Positions 9,930 through 19,592 of a DNA stretch of 43,608 bases are shown here, in pieces (within the stretch, counting starts at the first letter, position 1; every line of letters begins with the position of its first letter). Below the pieces are notes generated by a model, which ran no database searches, was not told the origin of the DNA, and saw nothing but the letters and a program-made list of their open reading frames with translations. The stretch covers positions 1 through 43,608 of the forward strand of contig JAUCBJ010008707.1 in NCBI GenBank assembly GCA_032718475.1, given 5' to 3'. Made by a program: the position numbers and the translations under genes. The stretch comes from Nemertoderma westbladi. Taxonomy: Eukaryota > Xenacoelomorpha > Nemertodermatida > Nemertodermatidae.

Positions 9930-11600
9930 TTTAGTGAGTATGACATAGTGTTTGTGTTTGAAACTAAGACTTCAAAGAAACTGTTTCTACCGGGGTTCAA
10001 ATGTGTCTCGAACTTAGCATCGAACTCTAAGCGGGGAGGAGAAGCTCTCTTCGTGAAAAATGGATTAGAGAATGATATCACTTGGTTAGAATACTCAAAC
10101 GAGGAGTTCATACTTTTAAAACTCGGATGTCTTCCAAACTGCGTGCTTGGTGGGGTATACATACTCCCAATCCATCGCCATATTTTGATGTAAAATACTT
10201 TGCACACCTGCAGGCGAAGTTATTAGAATCTGACAACATCGTCTTATGCAGAGATCTGAACTCTAGAGTGGGAGATTTGTCTAGCCTCAATGTTGGAAAA
10301 ACTTTATTGGAACTGGAAGGAAACTATGGTTAACGAATTTAACAAAAGTGTATCTGAGTGTGTGAAGTCTAGGAAGACAAATAAAATTATCCATTGTAAT
10401 ACTAGCCAGTTCTCACGGTGGGAGAGTTTATTATCTGAAAATGACGCAAAAAAGATTTGGACTGCAATAAAATGGAAGGGCCAAATTAATATGGATGCAC
10501 TGGCAGACACACGACAACGACCTTCAGATATCCAATTTAAAAGCCATTTCGAGGAGTTATTGAATACGGAACCCGAGCACTTGCTAGATCCAAACTGCCA
10601 CCTGGATTCCGCGCCATATATACCCAACCCAGTCTGGATGATGACTTCACCGAAGCCGAATTAGCAGAAACACTAGCAGATGTCAATATAAATAAGTCTT
10701 TCGTTGCTTCCAGTATGGTCTGATCGGAAAATTGCCTGGAACTTGGTTGTTATTCTTGCTGGCAATTTTAAATTTAGTTTGTCGAAATAATTTACGGTAC
10801 CCAACAAATTGGTGTTGTAGCAAACTAATTGCGCTATTTAAGTCTGGGTGCTGTATGTCTACATATAATTACCGGGGTATTAGTATTCTAGAATCTCTTG
10901 GAAAGTTATATGACCACTTGATTAATACACGTTTAAAACAATGGTTTAATGTTGATAGTTGACAAGCAGGTGGTAAATAGAATAGGCGTTGTAGTGAGCA
11001 AATAGTCACGCTAAGGCTTTTGATTGATTTAGCAGTTAGGAAACGATTTTAACTTTTCATTATTTTTATTGATTTCCGTAAAGCATACGATCTAGAACCT
11101 AGAATGAAATATTAGAATGTTTACGAAATCAGGTTGCGGTGGAAAAATGATTTATGCTGTTAAAGCTATGCATAATTGTACGAAAAATATTTTAGGGGAT
11201 GCTATAATTATCTCTATGGTGGGGGTTAGACAAGGAGCCCCGACAAGTGTAACTTTCTTTTGCTTATATTTAAACTTTCTTGTACTGAAAATAAAATCAG
11301 CTTTTGCAACTGATGGGTATTTAGGTGTGCTACAAGTTCTCCTGTTAATGGATGACTCAGTGGTACTTTCGACTACGCTCGAAGCATGTGTGGAAAAGTT
11401 TTTAATAGTAGACCAGTACTGTAGATAATTTGAATGGTTATCAATAAAAAAAAGACGAAATTTTTCGTTATCAGTGGTAACGAAGGTGATCGAAAACCGA
11501 TTTCAGCGAGGGAAACTACTATTTTACATTGTACTGAATATATTTATCTCGGTGCACCTTTTAGTGAGGACGGGAACATGAAAACGGTCTTAGTGAAGGT
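9930..11600 (+). pseudogene. LINE (non-LTR retrotransposon) remnant: endonuclease and reverse transcriptase
   Basis: Plus-strand pieces in LINE order. An apurinic-type endonuclease C-terminal part (FVFETKTSKK, KRGGEALFVKNGL, LGGVYILP, then CRDLNSRVGDLS) covers 9948-10300. A linker follows at 10290-10660. The RT starts at 10800: NWCCSKLIALFKSG, YNYRGISILESLGKLYDHLI, IDFRKAYD, VGVRQGAPTS, and LLMDDSVVLS for the catalytic F/YMDD. The remnant fades after YIYLGAPFSEDGN near 11570. Several frame shifts and stops (10200-10330, 10960-11110, 11428) break it. The clade is not decided. Confidence 0.75.
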
Positions 11601-11609
11601 CTGAGGTCT

Positions 11610-11838
11610 GGTCAACGGTCTGGGTGAAACCCATAACTGTGTCTTAAGTTACTACAAAATTCAATTACAATCAACATTAATGATTTTTCTATTGAATCAG
11701 TGAAGATTCGTGTAATAAATAAATCTCAAACACGAACAAAATTTGAGATTTACAAAACAATAATAAATCCGGATCTTACGATTATTTCGGAAAGAAACTG
11801 ATAGAAATAATCATATATATATATAACCAGATATAATT
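11610..11838. other. AT-rich spacer
   Basis: No gene seen. It contains an ATATATATATATA run near 11811-11823, next to the minisatellite. Confidence 0.4.
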
Positions 11839-12108
11839 GCGCCTCAGGTTTCCATGGGCAACCCTCCCACGCCTCCGGTTTCCACGGACCATCCTCCCGC
11901 GCCTCCGGTTTCCACGGACAACCCTCCCGCGCCTCTGGTTTCCATGGGCAATCTTCCCGCGCCTCCGGTTTCCACGGAGAACCCTCCCGCGCCTCTGGTT
12001 TCCATGGGCAACGCACACGTGCTTCCGGTTTCCACGGGCAACCGTCCAGCGCCTCCGGTATCCACGGGCAACCGTCCAGCGCCTCCGGTATCCACGGGCA
12101 ACCCTATT
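11839..12108. repeat. 30-bp minisatellite, nine units
   Basis: Nine direct units of exactly 30 bases around the core CTCCGGTTTCCACGG. As 30 is divisible by three, it stays open in several frames on both strands (10-residue repeats such as LRFPRATLPR). These frames are not taken as genes. Confidence 0.95.
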
Positions 12109-12230
12109 AAAAAACTTTAGACCAGTTTTGAATCTAATATACTTATCTAAGTTGACTGAAAGGCTAGTTGCAAACCAGCTGATGTATGACTCATATGAAT
12201 CAGTTAGCGCCACCAAGCGTACAAATCGGT
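12102..12230 (+). pseudogene. Short LINE reverse transcriptase fragment
   Basis: Directly after the last minisatellite unit, the frame reads KNFRPVLNLIYLSKLTERLV, the RT block 'NFRPVSNLPFLSK..E+' found in many LINEs. It loses similarity after about 40 codons. It is a different fragment from the LINE at 9.9-11.6 kb, since it repeats the same RT block (compare YNYRGISILESLGK). Confidence 0.6.
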
Positions 12231-12626
12231 AATGACTTATTAACCTGTAGTGATAAAGAGCGTAACATGAGGTTTAATAATGGATCCCAATCTCATTTAT
12301 TCGAAACAAATATCCGCAACTGTCATATTACCTGAATTAGCTGTTGCACAAGCAACAGACAGTATAGCACCGGGATTATTACCAATTTCGTCATCCTTGT
12401 TATCCTTTCTTTCTGTTTACCTGTAAATAATGAGATGTAAATTATGAATTAGTGAAAATTTAATTGTTTAAAATTCAATTGTTTTTATCAAATCTTTATA
12501 GGCATATACCATTTATTATAGGTATGCCTACTTATGATTGTAATTTTATTTGTATTATAATTTAATTATAATCATACTTAAATTATAGTTCTGATTTAGG
12601 ATACGATTCTCAGTAAACTCCAATTG
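12231..12626. other. AT-rich spacer
   Basis: No gene recognised up to the TTAA target site of the next element. Confidence 0.4.
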
Positions 12627-12630
12627 TTAA

Positions 12631-14201
12631 CCCTATTAGTACCGGGCTATAAAATGTTGTACAAATACCGGGAGGGGGTCATATTGACCCCCCCCCTCTA
12701 AAATCTACAAATATTTACGAAAACGTCTGATTTTTTGTTTGTACGTAGGTATCACTTGTCTGGATCCGACCGAAAAAAAAAAATTTCGAAAAAATGTACT
12801 GGGGTGGTTATATTGCAGCACCAAAATAACAAGTAGTGCACAATTTTCACCAAATTTGAAAGTTACATTTTCGGCTAATTATTTTTCAATACAGGTATTC
12901 TGGAGCGCAAAATGCATTGGAAAATATTAAAAAATGATATGATTACTATAAATGGCTGTTTAGTCCTCTCTGCGTAGGAAAAAAATGAAAAAAACAAGTA
13001 ACCAGCACTTTTCAGTTAGAACTCAAAATTTTTAATTCACTTATAGATGCTATAAATTCACATTTTCAGGTTTTCGAGGGCGCTGATTCTAATGGAATAC
13101 ATTTCTAATATGCTAGATCATTGCTACTTGTATTTTTCGGCGTAATTTGGGAAATTTTGGTGCTAGCACCAAATTTCGTACCCATCACCAAAAAGTACAA
13201 GTTTGCGATGTCCAGTGCAGTTTTTATTGATTCCATCGGATTCAGGACCCTCATAAACCCGTATAACGCAAGAAACAAGGTGATACTATCTACTTATCAA
13301 TTTGCATATTTTCCAAAATTTGGTGCTGGCACAACAATTTTCATCCACCGGCGAAAAATACAAGTTTGACAACTCTTATGCAGTTTTGTGTCCAGTGCAG
13401 TTTTTACTGATTCTATTGAATTCAGAACCATCACAAACCCGTATAACGCAAGAAACAAGGTGACACAATCAATTGATATATTTGATGGTTTTCAAAATTT
13501 GGTGCTAGCACCACATTTTGCACCCACATCCGAAAAATACAAGTTTGAGATGTCTAGTTCGATAATTATATTTTCCATTAGATTCAGAACAGCCATAAAC
13601 CTCTAAAACGCAAGAAATAAATTCTCACAAGCAATTTTATCTATTGAATGGATTTTCAAAATTTCGTGCTAGCACCAAAATTTGCACACAGCACCGAAAA
13701 ATACAAGTTTGATACGCTTGGTGCAACTCGTATATATTTCTTCGAATCCAGAAACCCAAAAAACCCCAATTGCGTAAAAAACAAGTTTCAAACGATCAAT
13801 TTACAAAATTGACTTATTTCAAAATTTGGTGCTGGCACCAAAATTTGGCACCCAATGAAAAAAACAAGTTTAAAATTTCTAAATCAATTTATATGAATTC
13901 CATCAAATTTCTAACACCAAAAAAACCGTGTAAATAAAAAATAGAGATGTTACAATTCATATTTAATGAAATGTAATTTTCAAAAAACGTCTCAAAAAAA
14001 GTGCCAAAAGTAGGGTTAAAATATGGCGCTATAACTCGAAAAGTACCCAATATTTTTGAAAACGGTTTTCACTACTAGGAAGACAATAGATTTTTAGGAA
14101 AAGTCATAAAATTTCAGATTCCCAACTGCGTTTGTTTCAGAATTATAATAAAAAAACCACGGGAGGGGTCATATTGACCCCCCCCCCCGGGTTTAATAGG
14201 G
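12631..14201. mobile_element. Non-autonomous TTAA element (piggyBac-type), 1571 bp
   Basis: It is flanked by TTAA on both sides (12627-12630 and 14202-14205). Terminal inverted repeats start CCCTATTAGTACCGGG on the left; the right end read in reverse starts CCCTATTAAACCCGGG. Inside each end sits GGGGTCATATTGACCCC, itself palindromic. TTAA targets and CCC-starting ends are the hallmark of the piggyBac superfamily. No transposase is present. The frames at 13121-13606 are part of the internal repeats. Confidence 0.85.
13156..13850. repeat. Degenerate ~165-180-bp satellite inside the TTAA element
   Basis: Five copies of a TTTTGGTGCTAGCACCAAA block start near 13156, 13319, 13499, 13664 and 13825. 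The later blocks are usually followed by GAAAAATACAAGTTTG, and between blocks run ATTCAGAACC...AACGCAAGAAACAAG segments. GGTGCTAGCACC is a perfect palindrome. Confidence 0.8.
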
Positions 14202-14205
14202 TTAA

Positions 14206-15825
14206 GGCTAACAAAATGACAATAAGTGCAACTCAGACTATCACATTGACAAGTGTAACTCAGATGAACACAATGACAAGTACAACTCAGATGAACACTG
14301 CGGCAAGGGCAACACGGATGAACACAACGGCAAATGTAACTCAGAATAATCACATGACAATTGTAACTCAGACAATCACATTGGCAAGTGTAACTCAGAC
14401 GAACACAATGGCAAGTACAACTCAGATGAACACTACGGCAAGGGCAACACAGATGAACACAACGGCAAATGTAACACAGACTATCAAATGACAATAATGT
14501 AACTCAGACAATCACATTGACAAATTTTACTCAGACAATCACATTGGCAAGTGTAACACAGACGAACACAATGGCAAGTACAACTCAGATGAACACTACG
14601 GCAAGGGCAACACAGATGAACACAACGGCAAATGTAACTCAGACTATCAAATGATAATAATGTAACTCAGACTATCAAATGACAATAATGTAACTCAGAC
14701 TATCACATGACAAATGTAACTCAGACAATCACATTGCCAAGTGTAACTCAGACAAACACAATGGCAAGTATAACTCAGATGAACACTGCGGCAAGGGCAA
14801 TACAGATGAACACAACGGCAAATGTAACTCAGACTATCAAATGACAATAATGTAACTCAGACAATCACATTGACAAATTTTACTCAGACAATCACATTGG
14901 CAAGTGTAACACAGACGAACACAATGGCAAGTATAACTCAGATGAACACTGCGCCAAGGGCAATACAGATGAACACAACGGCAAATGTAACTTAGACAAT
15001 CACATTGACAAATGTAACTCAGACATTCACATTGCCAAGTGTAACTCAGACGAACACAATGGCAAGTATAACTTAGATGAACACTGCGGCAAGGGCAATA
15101 CAGATGAACACAACGGCAAATGTAACTCAGACAATCACATTGACAAATGTAACTCAGACAATCACATTGGCAAGTGTAACTCAGACGAACACAATGGCAA
15201 GTACAACTCAGATAAACACTGCGGCAAGGGCAACACAGATTAAGACAACGGCAAATGTAACTCAGACAATCCATTGGCAAATGTAACTCAGACAATCACA
15301 TTGACAAATTTTACTCAGACAATCACATTGGCAAGTGTAACACAGACAAACACAATGGCAAGTATAACTCAGATGAACACTGCGGCAAGGGTAATACAGA
15401 TGAACACAACGGCAAATGTAACTCAGCCAATCACATTGACAAATGTAACTCAGACAATCATATTGCCAAGTGTAACTCAGACGAACACAATGGCAAGTAT
15501 AACTCAGATGAACACTGCGGCAAGGGCAATACAGATGAACACAACGGCAAATGTAACTCAGACTATCACATTGACAATGTAACTCAGACAATCACATTGA
15601 CAAATGTAACTCAGACAATCACATTGGCAAGTGTAACTCAGACGAAAACAATGGCAAGTATAACTCAGATGAACACTGCGGCAAGGGCAATACAGATGAA
15701 CACAACGGCAAATGTAACTCAGACAATCACATTGACAAATGTAACTCAGAAAATCACATTGACAAATGTAACTCAGACAATCACATTGGCAAGTGTTACT
15801 CAGACGACGACAGTAGAAAACGACG
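14206..15825. repeat. 27-bp minisatellite with higher-order structure, about 1.6 kb
   Basis: Some 60 units of 27 bases, in classes such as ACAAATGTAACTCAGACAAT..., GCAAGTGTAACTCAGACGAA..., GCAAGTATAACTCAGATGAA... and GCAAGGGCAATACAGATGAA.... The classes recur in a fixed order of about five, giving a higher-order repeat. Being a multiple of three, it is open in + frames as a Thr/Asn-rich nonapeptide (NVTQTITLA) and in - frames as a Cys-rich one. Occasional 1-2 base slips (for example near 14488, 14652 and 15570) break all frames. It abuts the TTAA of the previous element. Confidence 0.9.
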
Positions 15826-15989
15826 ACGGCGAACCTAAATGTACAAAACAGTATGTAAATTCTTACCTTTAGTTTTTGATTAATTAATTTTGGTTATCCG
15901 ATGATAACAAATTAACTTTTAGAAGCTCAACATAATTTTTCCATCTATTCTCCCGATACTTAAACTCTTACATCCATGGGAGTCGCAAC

Positions 15990-16221
15990 CATATGTTATA
16001 CCTTCTGCTAAACGTTTAAAATTCAAATACATCAACGGCCCAGTAGTGGGGAAGTTCGGCTTCTTTGAAGAAACTCCACCTACAATACATTATTATTAGT
16101 TGAATACATGTCGAAAGGAATTATACTCCTACGACCATATGTTATTCCTACTAAACGTTCAAAAATATTAACAGTTCTAATGGGGAAGTTCGGCTTCTTT
16201 GAAGAAACTCCACCTACAATA
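15990..16221. repeat. Direct duplication, ~140-bp spacing
   Basis: CCATATGTTATxCCT...CTAAACGTT...GGGGAAGTTCGGCTTCTTTGAAGAAACTCCACCTACAATA-type sequence occurs twice (15990-16087 and 16135-16221). The core contains the short hairpin TTCTTTGAAGAA. No gene seen. Confidence 0.8.
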
Positions 16222-16387
16222 GAGTTCCTATTAGTTCCATACAACAGAGGCTCCACCATGTGTTTCAAATACCAAATACATTTCATCGAAATAAGAAGTT
16301 TATTATCGCCACCCTGGATACTTCGGATAATACGATTAATGGCGGAAGACGATTTCTTGGTTGTACATAATCGTTCTATCTAATCTT

Positions 16388-17110
16388 ATACTAGTCAATT
16401 GCTACATACTGTGAAGCCATACCCTCGAAGTGAACCATATCCTCGATCGGCAGCTACATTCCGACGGGAAGTTTCCCTCCGATCCCGCCCACCGTTTTCC
16501 TCCTCAGATCGGTACACTCTCTCTAGTTTGACTATCGACAGTTCACTGTCTGTCCTCTCTCGACATCTCTGGTTGCCTGTAGCAACATTTCCCCATTCCT
16601 CCTCACTTCTTCCAGTTTCAGCGTTATGTCCTCCTTTATGAGGTCTCGTATCGACCTCCCGGATGAACTCTACTGTCCTCCTTCTGTCTTCCGAGTGGGC
16701 TCGACGTTTTTTTGCTGGTGCCTGAAATCTGAACAACGACAGGGTGGAGCAAATACGGCGAACGGGGGGCGGGGTGGGGGGGGGGGGGGGTACCCTGAAC
16801 AATGACATGGGGATGAGCGAAAACCTGAATACGGCGAACGGAGGGTACCCGGAACAACGACGAGGAGAAGCGAATACCAGAATACGGTGTACGGCAAACG
16901 GGGAGTACCCGGAACCGGAACGACCGCATGACTGCATGAGGAGGAGCCAATACTACGGTCAGATGGTAGCCTACTGACAATGGGAGAAAATGAAGTGCAT
17001 AGATCTTATGACCCGGCGGGTTCAATCATGGATGAGAATAGCTCTTGTGCCAATGGCTTTTGTGCCGAACCAGATGTACCAAGTCAAGGAGAAATCGACC
17101 AATATATATA
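16388..17110. other. GC-rich unassigned region with ~65-bp repeats and G15 run
   Basis: About three units carrying ATACGGCGAACGG and GGTACCCGGAAC fall between 16733 and 16925, with a G6CG4TG15 run at 16764-16790. A minus-strand frame (16395-16937) spans it but looks like composition-driven chance. Its composition differs sharply from the flanks. Confidence 0.5.
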
Positions 17111-17368
17111 AATAATATTAGTCAGAAATTATTTATTAACGATCAATCGAATAATACAGTAAGCTTACACTGCAATAATAATCTAAGCCCTCAGAATCCA
17201 GTCTCCCGGGTATATCCAGCGGGTGAATGGACGCGCACTAGGCTGGCTTCTGCTAATGTTGTGTTTATTGGTATTAAATATTTGTCAACTTCTAAAGTCT
17301 ATTTGTAAACCAAAAGACATATAAATTTTGGCAGGTTAAACTGCTAAAGGTCTTCAAAAGCGCGTACA
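17111..17368 (+). repeat. 5' LTR remnant (last 258 bases)
   Basis: From AATAATATTAGTCAG to GCGCGTACA it is identical base for base to 31850-32107. The first ~1 kb of the LTR is absent; the join at 17110/17111 goes into unrelated GC-rich DNA. Confidence 0.85.
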
Positions 17369-17406
17369 ATAACAGTTATTGACTTTATTGCAGTAAGCAA
17401 TAAAGT
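17368..17406 (+). promoter_or_regulatory. Two hairpins where a primer binding site is expected
   Basis: Directly after the LTR end come AATAAC-A-GTTATT (17368-17380) and a 10-bp stem ACTTTATTGC/GCAATAAAGT with a 5-base loop (17382-17406). No TGG-starting tRNA-complementary tract is obvious here. Confidence 0.5.
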
Positions 17407-17434
17407 TGAAAGTACCGGTCGACCGGTAAACCTG

Positions 17435-17565
17435 AACCGGTACTTCTGTAGGTCAGTAGGCCCAACTGCCAGAACCGGTACTGCCGTAGGTCCGTAGGTC
17501 CAACTGCCAGAACCGGTACTTCTGTAGGTCTGTAGGCCCAACTGCCCTAACCGGTACTTCCAGTA
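17435..17565. repeat. ~38-bp tandem repeat in the leader
   Basis: Three to four units of ACCGGTACTTCTGTAGGTC...CCAACTGCC. They lie in the retrotransposon leader; no coding function seen. Confidence 0.85.
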
Positions 17566-17727
17566 CAAGTACATTAGTATTATTTCGATTGTGATCTATA
17601 GTATATTGTAGGCTGCCAGGGGAATAGGGATTGATCACCCCTCATTCTTTTGTATAGTTTACCTATTTCTGTCAGTTTTATTTCCTAGTAAGTTAATATT
17701 GAGCTGAAGACGTGTAAGTCTGCTCAG

Positions 17728-18301
17728 ATTGTTCAGATAATTGTAGGCCGGACTGTTGTCGGATTGTTGTTGGGTTTGGAGAGATTACGGCGTGTGTAGA
17801 GTTTGTCCGATAGAGTGCCAGTTAGTAAGTTGGGGCAGCCATAGCTGTAAGGTCAATCCCCTCTTAAAGAATAAGTCGTACTACCGTGTTAGAACGCATA
17901 CTAACTAACCATTTTGGAATCTGCACATACTGTAGTTTATTTAGGCTTGACAGTATTCTGCCAGCGTTTTGGCCTGTGTTTGTTTGTGTGGTCTGTTCAG
18001 GTACCGTAATAGTTATTACTCAGATATTTTGTAGGCTGGATTGTTGTCTAGCTATTATTAGGTCTGAAGAGATTGCTGCTTGTGTAGAGTTTGTCTGATA
18101 AAGTGCCAGTTAGTAAGTTGGGGCAGCCATAGCTGTAAGGTCAATCCCCTCTTAAAGAATAAGTCGTACTACCGTGTTAGAACGCATACTAACTAACCAT
18201 TTTGGAATCTGCACATACAGTAGTTTATTTAGGCTTGGTGGTAGTCTGCCAGCGTTTGGTTTGTATTTGTTTGAGTATTCTGTACGGGTAGCGTAATATT
18301 T
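17728..18301. repeat. 288-bp tandem duplication in the leader
   Basis: Two adjacent copies (about 17728-18014 and 18015-18301) are nearly identical in the middle (GTGCCAGTTAGTAAGTTGGG through TTTGGAATCTGCACATAC). The spacing was measured from GTAGAGTTTGTC at 17796 and 18084. Confidence 0.9.
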
Positions 18302-19592
18302 ATTATTCAGAGTTTATGCGATTATTCGCAACATTTATGTCCCCAAGTTTATTCCTACAGTAATTGTGCTTGTTACACATACCGTTATAGTTAAATTAAC
18401 CCCGGTACTACACGGGCTGCATGGCGTAGGAAAAGACTGGTGACTTTGTGCTTCGGTCACTCCAGCAGATGCCGTGGTTCTTTTAACTGTTCAAGTATAT
18501 ATAACTACTGATTATTTGTTGTACCAGTACTTGTACCTAATTTAGGGTTTAGTGTACAGTGCTTTCCGAAAGTAATTAGTGTGTAGGCAGTGTATTGTGT
18601 TGTAAAGTGGTTAATAGGCACGTTGGATCTGGTAGTCCGCGGTAATTAACTTCTAGGTAGGAACACTCCGTGATACATAACGTAGTACCTATAGCGATAC
18701 GGCTATAGGTCGTCAGGCGGTGGTATTTTTCCTATCTGGACAGTGCAATATATTTACTACTACTTATTATTTTCAAATACCGTAGTACCCTGTCCGTTGT
18801 AATAAACCGAATTCTAACCCTTTGTTAGACTGGTTTGTAGACTTCCTGTAAAATTACCCTAAAAATTCGTACGTAATATTTTTGTTGTGTGTAATTAGAG
18901 ATTTAATCTCACCCGTATCGTAAGTAATTTGTAGTATTAAGTAACTTAGGTAAATTAGAATTATCTGTTTTAGTGTCCCAGAGGTAGCACTTCACTGAGA
19001 GCGCACAGCTTCTGTGTAGTGACTCCCCCAGAAATAATAACATTTATTTCAAATATTGACAAAACCCATTTTAAACGGGTATATAAATATTATAAATCAA
19101 CTCAAATGATTTATAAATAGTAGGCCTGCCATACAACAACTAGGTCTCAATATCAGTTGGACTACTGCTTAAATAACGGTAATAAAGTAACCAAGTAACC
19201 CTAAAATATTCAGAAATTCAATTATTCTAAAATAATTGACATACCGGTATTTACCATAGGCTTATTATATTTATTTCTATAAATTTGAGCTGAAATCATA
19301 CCGGTATTCTGTAATTAATTCTAGTTCATAATTATACTTATATATACTATAAGTGTAAGCTGTATACCGGTATTCACGATAGGCCTATTATATATTTATA
19401 TATATTTGTGCTAAATTTATATACCGGTACTCTGTGACAAACTAGTTTACAATACTTATATATATCATAAGTGTATACCGGTATTCTAATATACTGTAAT
19501 AAATTACCGGTACTGGGCCAATGGTCATACTGAATTACTAGACTTGCTTTAACTGTAACTATAGCAGTAAGCATTCAACTGTATAGCTAAAC
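18302..19592 (+). other. Rest of the 5' leader, with ACCGGT-rich repeats
   Basis: No gene before the gag ATG. From 19238 to 19472 two diverged ~120-bp units each carry ATACCGGTATT, ATAGGCYTATTATAT and ACTTATATATA blocks; ACCGGT recurs up to 19513. Confidence 0.65.

Noticed and set aside
12739-13606. Small frames (63-82 codons)
   Set aside because: They fall inside the satellite of the TTAA element and repeat with it.
14114-15591. Cys-rich minus-strand frames that look like repeat toxins or metallothionein-like proteins
   Set aside because: They are the complement of the 27-bp array, broken by slips, with no signal peptide or start context.
16395-16937. 180-codon minus-strand frame, Arg/Pro/Glu rich
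   Set aside because: It spans a G-run and ~65-bp repeats in GC-rich DNA; no domain, probably chance.
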